Shown in pieces: positions 47,323 to 52,300 of a DNA stretch of 52,300 nucleotides. Position 1 is the first letter of the stretch, and each line of letters starts with the position of its first letter. The DNA is taken from NCBI GenBank assembly GCA_001603075.1, contig LVBB01000030.1, positions 1-52,300 on the forward strand. The letters run 5' to 3'. The stretch is from Phycisphaerales bacterium Planc_01. Its GTDB lineage: Bacteria; Planctomycetota; Phycisphaerae; Sedimentisphaerales; Anaerobacaceae. The translations under genes were made by a program, and so were the position numbers. The notes below the pieces were generated by a model, which saw nothing but the letters and a program-made list of their open reading frames with translations, was not told the origin of the DNA and ran no database searches.

Positions 47323-50241
47323 ATGAAACGATCCAAAGTGCATCGACAACGATTGATGATGGTCGGTTTCTGCACGCTGGCGATGACCTGCACAATGCAG
47401 GCCGCCATCCCCGAGGGGCTGGTCGCCTACTACAAACTGGATGCGACATCGGGCCTGACCGCCACCGATGAGACCGGCGCTCACCATGGGACCCTTACCG
47501 GCCCGCTCGCCTGGGTTCCCGGCAAGGACGGCAACGCCTTGCAGTTCATCGGCGGCAACGGCGCGCCCTTCGTGAATCTCGGCGCCTGGCAGACCAACGG
47601 TCCGGCCGGTCTGGGTCTGGCCGTCTGGGTCAAGTGGGCCGGGTCAAACGGCCTGTACCAAGGCTTGATCAGCCAGCGTCAAGGCACCATGTATTGGTGG
47701 ACGGAACTGTCGACGGATGCCGCCCAACTGCGGTTCAAGTCCAATACGAGCCCTCAGGGCAATCTGTTCCTGACGAGCCCGCATCTGGTTCAGGACGAGT
47801 GGACGCACTATGCCTGCTCCCATGACGCTGCGGCGGGAACCGGGGCCGTATACCTCAACGGCGAGGAACGGCTGAGTGGTTCGTGGAGCCTGCCCGGCGG
47901 CGACTTCAGCAATCTGAACGTCGGGATCGGCGTGGTGAACACCGCCGACGGACTCGGCACTTTCAACGGCGTGCTTGACGAAGTGATGATTTTCGATCGG
48001 CCTCTATCCGTCGAGAGTGTCACCGCGGCCATGAACGGGTTCTCCGATCCGGCAGCGTCGGCCCCCCAGCCGGCCAACGGCGCGGTGGACGTGCGACGAG
48101 ACGTCGTCCTGAACTGGCGGCCGGGCGAAACGGCCGTTGCTCACGACGTATACTTCGGCACGTCGTTCGACGGTGTCGCCGCCGCGGACCGGGCCAATCC
48201 GATGGGCGTGTTCATGAGCCGGGGTCAGGACGCCAACGCATACGACCCCAGCCCGCTCGAATTCGGCTGGACCTACTACTGGCGTGTTGACGAGGTCAAC
48301 GCCCCGCCCGGCGGTGAGATCTTCCCAGGCGAGGTCTGGAGCTTCACCACCGAGCCTTACGCCTATCCCATTGAGGGCGTTACGGCGACAACCAATGCGA
48401 TCACCCAGGCGGGCGCTGGGATCGAGAACACCATCAACGGCTCCGGCCTGAACGCCGAGAACGAACACTCGACCAACGGCCCGGACATGTGGCTCGGCGT
48501 TCCGGCCGACGGCGAGCTGATCGTGATCCACTACGCGTTCGATCGACTCTACAAGCTCCACGAAATGTGGATATGGAATTACAATGTGATGTTCGAGCCG
48601 ATGCTCGGCTTCGGGCTCAGAGAGGTGACCATCGACTATTCGGCCGATGGTGTCGATTGGACGACACTGGGTGACTTCGAACTGGCACAGGCCCCGGGCA
48701 CAACCATGTACAAGCCCGGCACCAGGATCGACATGGCCCAGGCGGCGGCTCGACATATCCGGCTGACCGTTCGCAGCGGATGGAGCGCGATAGGCCAGTA
48801 CGGCTTGAGTGAAGTCCGCTTCCTCCATATCCCCGCCGTCGCGCGAGACCCGGAACCGGCCTCCGGCCGAACGGGCCTGAATCCGGACGTCGTGCTCGGC
48901 TGGCGGGCAGGCCGCACCGCAACGTCTCACCACGTCTACTTCGCGAGCGATCAGGAGGCCGTCGCAAACGGGACGGCGCAGATCGATTCGGTCGTCCAGA
49001 CCCGATACGATCTCGGTGCACTGAACCTGGGCACAACCTACTATTGGAGGATCGACGAGGTCAACGAGGCCGACATACCCGCCGTCTGGGAAGGCGACCT
49101 CTGGAGCTTCGCCACGAAGGAGTACATCGTCGTCGAAGACTTCGCCGACTACACCGACGATATCGACGCCGGCCGGGCCATCTTCCAGACATGGATCGAC
49201 GGCTGGGAGAACGGCACCGGCTCGATGGTGGGCTATCTGGAGGCTCCGTTTGCCGAGCAGACGATCATCTACGCCAGCGCCCAATCGATGCCGCTGACGT
49301 ATGACAATACCGCATCGCCGTGGTACTCCGAAGCCCAACGGGCCTTCGATTCGCCACAGGACTGGACGGTTTACGGCGCCGATACCCTCGTGCTCTATGT
49401 GCGGGGCAGCGCACCGGGCGTCCTCGAAGGCGCCGACGGGAACATGCTCATCGGCGCGATCGGCAGTGACATCTGGGGCACCAGCGATCAGTTCCGTTAC
49501 GTCTATAAGCGGCTCAGCGGAGACGGTTCGATCGTTGCTCGCGTGGACAGTGTAGCCGAGAGCGACGGCTGGGCCAAGGCCGGCGTGATGATCCGCGAGA
49601 CCCTCGACGCGGGCTCAACGCATGCGATGGTGGTCGTGACGCCGTCGAATGGCATCTCGTTCCAGCGCCGCCTGGAGACCGGTGCCGCCAGTGCGAACAC
49701 CGATGCCGGCGGTCTGGCCGCACCGTACTGGGTGAAGCTGACGCGGACGGGCAACACGTTTACCGCACAACGGTCGGAAGACGGAAACACCTGGGTAGAT
49801 ATCACACCTGCCGCGCCCGTGCAGATCGCCATGACCGGCGATGTCCACATCGGGCTGGCCGTGACGAGCCACAACGCCAACGCGGCCACGCTCGCAGGAT
49901 TCTCCCACGTCGCCACTACGGGCAACGTCAGCGGCGCATGGAGCGAACAGGGCATCGGCGCCGCGCAGCCGACGGGGAACACGCCGGATACACTCTATGT
50001 GGTGCTCGAAGACAGCAGCGGACGGGCCGCGATGGCGACCCACGAGAACGCCAACGTCACGATTACGCCTCTCTGGCAGCAGTGGCGCATCCCGCTGGCC
50101 ACCTTCAGTTCGGCCGGTGTCCGCCTCGACAGCATCGAGATGATGGCCGTCGGCGTCGGCAACCGAAGCAATCCGATATCGGGAGGAACGGGTATCGTCT
50201 ACATCGACGACATCGGCTTTGGCCGCCCGGCCTTTCCGTAG
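47323..50241 (+). CDS. Giant secreted modular protein 3 (LamG, discoidin)
   Basis: AAGGAG (47310-47315) sets ATG 47323; the product has 972 residues and only 58 bp separate it from the previous gene, so both may be one transcript. Signal peptide about 1-28 (MMVGFCTLAMTCTMQAA). LamG module about 30-245 (EGLVAYYKLDATSGLTATDE, LGLAVWVKWAG, DEWTHYACSHDAAAGTGAVY, GVLDEVMIFDRPL). Then FN3-like (246-343; HDVYFGTSFDGVAAADRANP), discoidin (344-505; NGSGLNAENEHS, LGFGLREVTIDYSADGVDWT), FN3-like, and the split C-terminal domain with DUF1349-like insert (about 725-870; WAKAGVMIRETLDAGSTHAM). Ends VYIDDIGFGRPAFP. Confidence 0.87.
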   Translation: MKRSKVHRQRLMMVGFCTLAMTCTMQAAIPEGLVAYYKLDATSGLTATDETGAHHGTLTGPLAWVPGKDGNALQFIGGNGAPFVNLGAWQTNGPAGLGLAVWVKWAGSNGLYQGLISQRQGTMYWWTELSTDAAQLRFKSNTSPQGNLFLTSPHLVQDEWTHYACSHDAAAGTGAVYLNGEERLSGSWSLPGGDFSNLNVGIGVVNTADGLGTFNGVLDEVMIFDRPLSVESVTAAMNGFSDPAASAPQPANGAVDVRRDVVLNWRPGETAVAHDVYFGTSFDGVAAADRANPMGVFMSRGQDANAYDPSPLEFGWTYYWRVDEVNAPPGGEIFPGEVWSFTTEPYAYPIEGVTATTNAITQAGAGIENTINGSGLNAENEHSTNGPDMWLGVPADGELIVIHYAFDRLYKLHEMWIWNYNVMFEPMLGFGLREVTIDYSADGVDWTTLGDFELAQAPGTTMYKPGTRIDMAQAAARHIRLTVRSGWSAIGQYGLSEVRFLHIPAVARDPEPASGRTGLNPDVVLGWRAGRTATSHHVYFASDQEAVANGTAQIDSVVQTRYDLGALNLGTTYYWRIDEVNEADIPAVWEGDLWSFATKEYIVVEDFADYTDDIDAGRAIFQTWIDGWENGTGSMVGYLEAPFAEQTIIYASAQSMPLTYDNTASPWYSEAQRAFDSPQDWTVYGADTLVLYVRGSAPGVLEGADGNMLIGAIGSDIWGTSDQFRYVYKRLSGDGSIVARVDSVAESDGWAKAGVMIRETLDAGSTHAMVVVTPSNGISFQRRLETGAASANTDAGGLAAPYWVKLTRTGNTFTAQRSEDGNTWVDITPAAPVQIAMTGDVHIGLAVTSHNANAATLAGFSHVATTGNVSGAWSEQGIGAAQPTGNTPDTLYVVLEDSSGRAAMATHENANVTITPLWQQWRIPLATFSSAGVRLDSIEMMAVGVGNRSNPISGGTGIVYIDDIGFGRPAFP

Positions 50242-50245
50242 GTGC

Positions 50246-50298
50246 ATGGCAGGACATCCGTCGCACGCGGAAGCGTCCGCGGGGCTTGTCCTCGCCAT
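50246..50298 (+). terminator. Possible hairpin after the third giant gene
   Basis: ATGGCAGGACA (50246-50256) pairs with TTGTCCTCGCCAT (50286-50298) with a bulge, and an inner GCGGA/TCCGC stem. Weak evidence. Confidence 0.35.
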
Positions 50299-50329
50299 GG
50301 GGCAGCCGTCGATCCCGGCTGGATTGTTG

Positions 50330-50359
50330 TTGAATTCCGCCCCTCGGATATGCTATAAA
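50330..50359 (+). promoter_or_regulatory. Promoter with a 345-nt leader for the fourth giant gene
   Basis: TTGAAT (50330-50335), 18 nt, TATAAA (50354-50359). ATG is at 50713. Confidence 0.5.
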
Positions 50360-50365
50360 TGGAAG

Positions 50366-50712
50366 TGAAGGGTTCTGCGGTAGGCATTCACATTGGGCCT
50401 TAGAAACGCGAAGTCTTGGGATTGCCAAGGAGCGGACATGGCCGGGAATGTGGTTTCACACCGAAGTGCACTCACTGCGTGCGCCGTCATCTCGCGCTGT
50501 TTCCGTCTCGCTCCAACGCTCGTTTCTCCAGGGAGGAGGTGAAGAGGAGGATCGTGCAACTGCATTCCGTCTGAGGCAAGACGATGAGCCGGCTTGGCCG
50601 GTGTTCGCGTGCAGGGCAACCATACCCCGGCACGCAGTGGAGAGAGAGTGCTCTCGGTGTGTGGCCGAGAAAGGGTCATAGGATTCACTCTATATCTGAA
50701 GGAGGACATGGT
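50366..50712 (+). other. Long untranslated leader of the fourth giant gene
   Basis: About 345 nt with no clear gene. Contains purine-rich ribosome-site-like runs at about 50530-50555 followed by a 6-codon frame (GTG 50554), and hairpins near 50590-50610 and 50640-50665. Like the leader at 40872-41170 in length and in having a strong upstream ribosome site. No riboswitch class was recognised. Confidence 0.4.
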
Positions 50713-52300
50713 ATGTTGAGGCGATCATTTCTATTAGTCTTCTGCGTGGGGGTGTTGGGGCAAGCCTGGGTGGCTTCGGCTGCCCTGGACCCGAGTCTGG
50801 CGGCGTGGTGGCCCTTCGATGAGGGGGAAGGCACCATTGCCTATGATGCTACCGGCAACGGCAATGATGGTGTCTTCAACGGCGATCCGCGATGGGTGCC
50901 CGGCGTGTTGGGCAGCGCGTTGGAGTTTAGCGGCAACGACTATCTGAACTGTGGCAACGGCCCGACCCTCCAGATCCGGGACGCCATTACGATGGCTCTC
51001 TGGTTCAAGGTCGAGGCGTTCCAGACAGAATGGGAAGCCTTCTTCTCCAAGGGCGATGACTCCTATCGCGCCAGCCGGGGTGACGGCAACGGCAATGCCA
51101 CCCACATGGGCATTTCGGGGACCACGGTCGGCGGGGGCAACGGTTACTTCAATGGAACTGTCATCATCACCGGCGGCGAATGGCACCACTATGCCTCCAC
51201 GTACGACGGCACAGAGGGACGGATTTACATTGACGGTGTGCTGGACGTGGTCAGTCCGGGTACGGGCCAAATCAACAGCAGCACTTATGAGCTTTGGATT
51301 GGCACGAACTCACAAAATACGGGCCGGCTACTGCACGGTATTCTCGATGACATTCAGATCTACAGCCGTGCCTTGTCCGAGGCGGAGATCAGCGTCATCA
51401 TGAAAGGTCTGGCCGACCAGACGCTGGCGCAGAACCCCCGTCCGGCCGATGAGGCGACCGATGTCCCGCGTGACGTGGTGCTGAATTGGACGGCCGGCGA
51501 GTTCGCCGCGGCGCACGATGTGTACTTCGGGACGGCGTTCGACGACGTCAACAACGCCAGCCGGGCCAATCCGATGGGTGTGCTGCTCAGCCAGGGCCAG
51601 ACCGCCACGACGTACGATCCGGACGGGTTGCTCGAATTCAATACGACATACTACTGGCGGATCGACGAAGTGAATGCGGCGCCGGACAATACGATCTTCA
51701 AGGGCCAGGTGTGGAGTTTTACGGCGGAACCATTTGCGTACCCGGTCGAGAACGTCATCGCGACCAGCAACGGGCTTTCCGACGAGGTATCCACGCCTGA
51801 GAAGACAGTGGACGGGTCAGGTCTCAACCCGGGCGATCAGCATTCGACGGAGGCGGGGCATATGTGGCTGGCCTATGCCCCGGACGAAGGGCCGTTCTAC
51901 CTCCAGTACGAGTTCGACCGCGTCTACAAGCTGCACGAGATGCGGGTCTGGAACTACAACGTCCAGTTCGAGTTGCTTCTGGGCTTCGGGCTCAAGGACG
52001 TGACGGTCGAGTACTCCGTGGACGGTGAAGAGTGGACCGTTCTGGGCGACGTCACGTTCGCCCGGGCGACAGCCAAGGGGACGTACGAGGCGAACACGAC
52101 CGTGCCGTTCGATGGGGTTCCGGTGAAGTTCGTGCGACTGACCATCAACAGCGCCTACGGGACGATGGGCCAGTACGGCCTGAGCGAAGTGCGCTTCCTG
52201 TACATTCCGGCGCAGGCCCGCGAGCCGCAGCCGGCCGACGGGGCGGCGGGTGTGGACGTAACGACCGCGCTGAGCTGGCGTGCCGGTCGCGATGCGGCCT
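50713..52300 (+). CDS. Giant secreted modular protein 4 (LamG, discoidin), partial
   Basis: GAAGGAGG seven bases before ATG 50713 sets the start. The frame stays open to the window end (529 codons seen). Signal peptide about 1-23 (FLLVFCVGVLGQAWVASA). LamG module about 26-235 (LAAWWPFDEGEGTIAYDATG, AITMALWFKVEAF, EWHHYASTYDGTEGRIYIDG, LDDIQIYSRALSEAEISVIM). FN3-like about 239-337 (HDVYFGTAFDDVNNASRANP), discoidin 338-498 (TVDGSGLNPGDQHS, WNYNVQFELLLGFGLKDVTV), and the start of the second FN3-like module (REPQPADGAAGVDVT). The C-terminal split domain would lie beyond the window. It has its own promoter and long leader. Confidence 0.87.
   Translation, partial: MLRRSFLLVFCVGVLGQAWVASAALDPSLAAWWPFDEGEGTIAYDATGNGNDGVFNGDPRWVPGVLGSALEFSGNDYLNCGNGPTLQIRDAITMALWFKVEAFQTEWEAFFSKGDDSYRASRGDGNGNATHMGISGTTVGGGNGYFNGTVIITGGEWHHYASTYDGTEGRIYIDGVLDVVSPGTGQINSSTYELWIGTNSQNTGRLLHGILDDIQIYSRALSEAEISVIMKGLADQTLAQNPRPADEATDVPRDVVLNWTAGEFAAAHDVYFGTAFDDVNNASRANPMGVLLSQGQTATTYDPDGLLEFNTTYYWRIDEVNAAPDNTIFKGQVWSFTAEPFAYPVENVIATSNGLSDEVSTPEKTVDGSGLNPGDQHSTEAGHMWLAYAPDEGPFYLQYEFDRVYKLHEMRVWNYNVQFELLLGFGLKDVTVEYSVDGEEWTVLGDVTFARATAKGTYEANTTVPFDGVPVKFVRLTINSAYGTMGQYGLSEVRFLYIPAQAREPQPADGAAGVDVTTALSWRAGRDAA

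Noticed and set aside
44079-47408. 1109-codon open frame on the minus strand
   Set aside because: It is the antisense of the second giant gene. The product is low in complexity (rich in R, G, D, A), has no ribosome site and no known domain. High GC produces long antisense frames across this window (also 41750-44641, 38792-40810, 19620-21539, 13363-14808).
50584-50712. In-frame ATG 50584 as an earlier start of the fourth giant protein
   Set aside because: No stop intervenes, but the extension is not protein-like and would bury the signal peptide; GAAGGAGG before 50713 is decisive.

Overview
The window looks like chromosomal DNA of a high-GC planctomycete, most likely of the Phycisphaerae/Sedimentisphaerales type and probably from a metagenome assembly. 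This is inferred from the content: many exported glycan-active proteins, pseudopilin-like proteins with planctomycete-style C-termini, very large LamG/discoidin proteins, an ECF sigma factor with a one-TM partner, and many short palindromic repeats between genes. No rRNA, tRNA or CRISPR array was seen. Gene-finding and family calls were made by reading the sequence; no database was searched.

Layout. 1-1.8 kb: repeats, a broken nucleotidyltransferase and a small membrane protein. 1.8-5.6 kb: ECF sigma factor, putative anti-sigma protein and two exported proteins in one likely operon. 5.8-12 kb: DUF1593-type hydrolase, two GH43-like proteins (minus strand), a YjbQ-type protein, a zinc-ribbon protein and an IS110-type transposase remnant. 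12-19 kb: pseudopilin, duplicated class II aldolase, small exported protein, DUF3472 protein, then a minus-strand operon of Dabb lipoprotein, rsmD and cca. 19-24.5 kb: GH95-type fucosidase, beta-helix protein and an LpxH-like phosphoesterase. 24.5-27.3 kb (minus): GDPD-like phosphodiesterase and a MacB/FtsX-type ABC exporter. 27.6-34.2 kb: CocE/NonD hydrolase, large exported protein of unknown function, EamA transporter, Tat-exported aldo/keto reductase and an exported O-methyltransferase. 34.2-37.1 kb (minus): an island of lower GC with a possible operon of two tiny membrane proteins, a basic-tailed protein and a HEPN-like protein, beside a ParE/antitoxin pair. 37.1-40.8 kb: Tat-exported amidohydrolase and a DUF5060/GH5-like lipoprotein. 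41.2-52.3 kb: four consecutive giant paralogous secreted proteins; the last runs off the window.

How it works together (inference). Most of the region serves capture and breakdown of complex, probably fucose- and arabinose-containing polysaccharide: modular binding proteins, exo-acting hydrolases, a class II aldolase that could act downstream of fucose, and transporters. A uniform promoter signature (TTG at -35, mostly 17 nt, then TAnnAT-like) can be read before about 23 genes or operons, so most units look to be under the housekeeping sigma factor. The points most worth following up are the 34.2-36.5 kb operon, the four-gene modular array, the short elements with terminal inverted repeats, and palindromic repeats that lie inside coding sequences.
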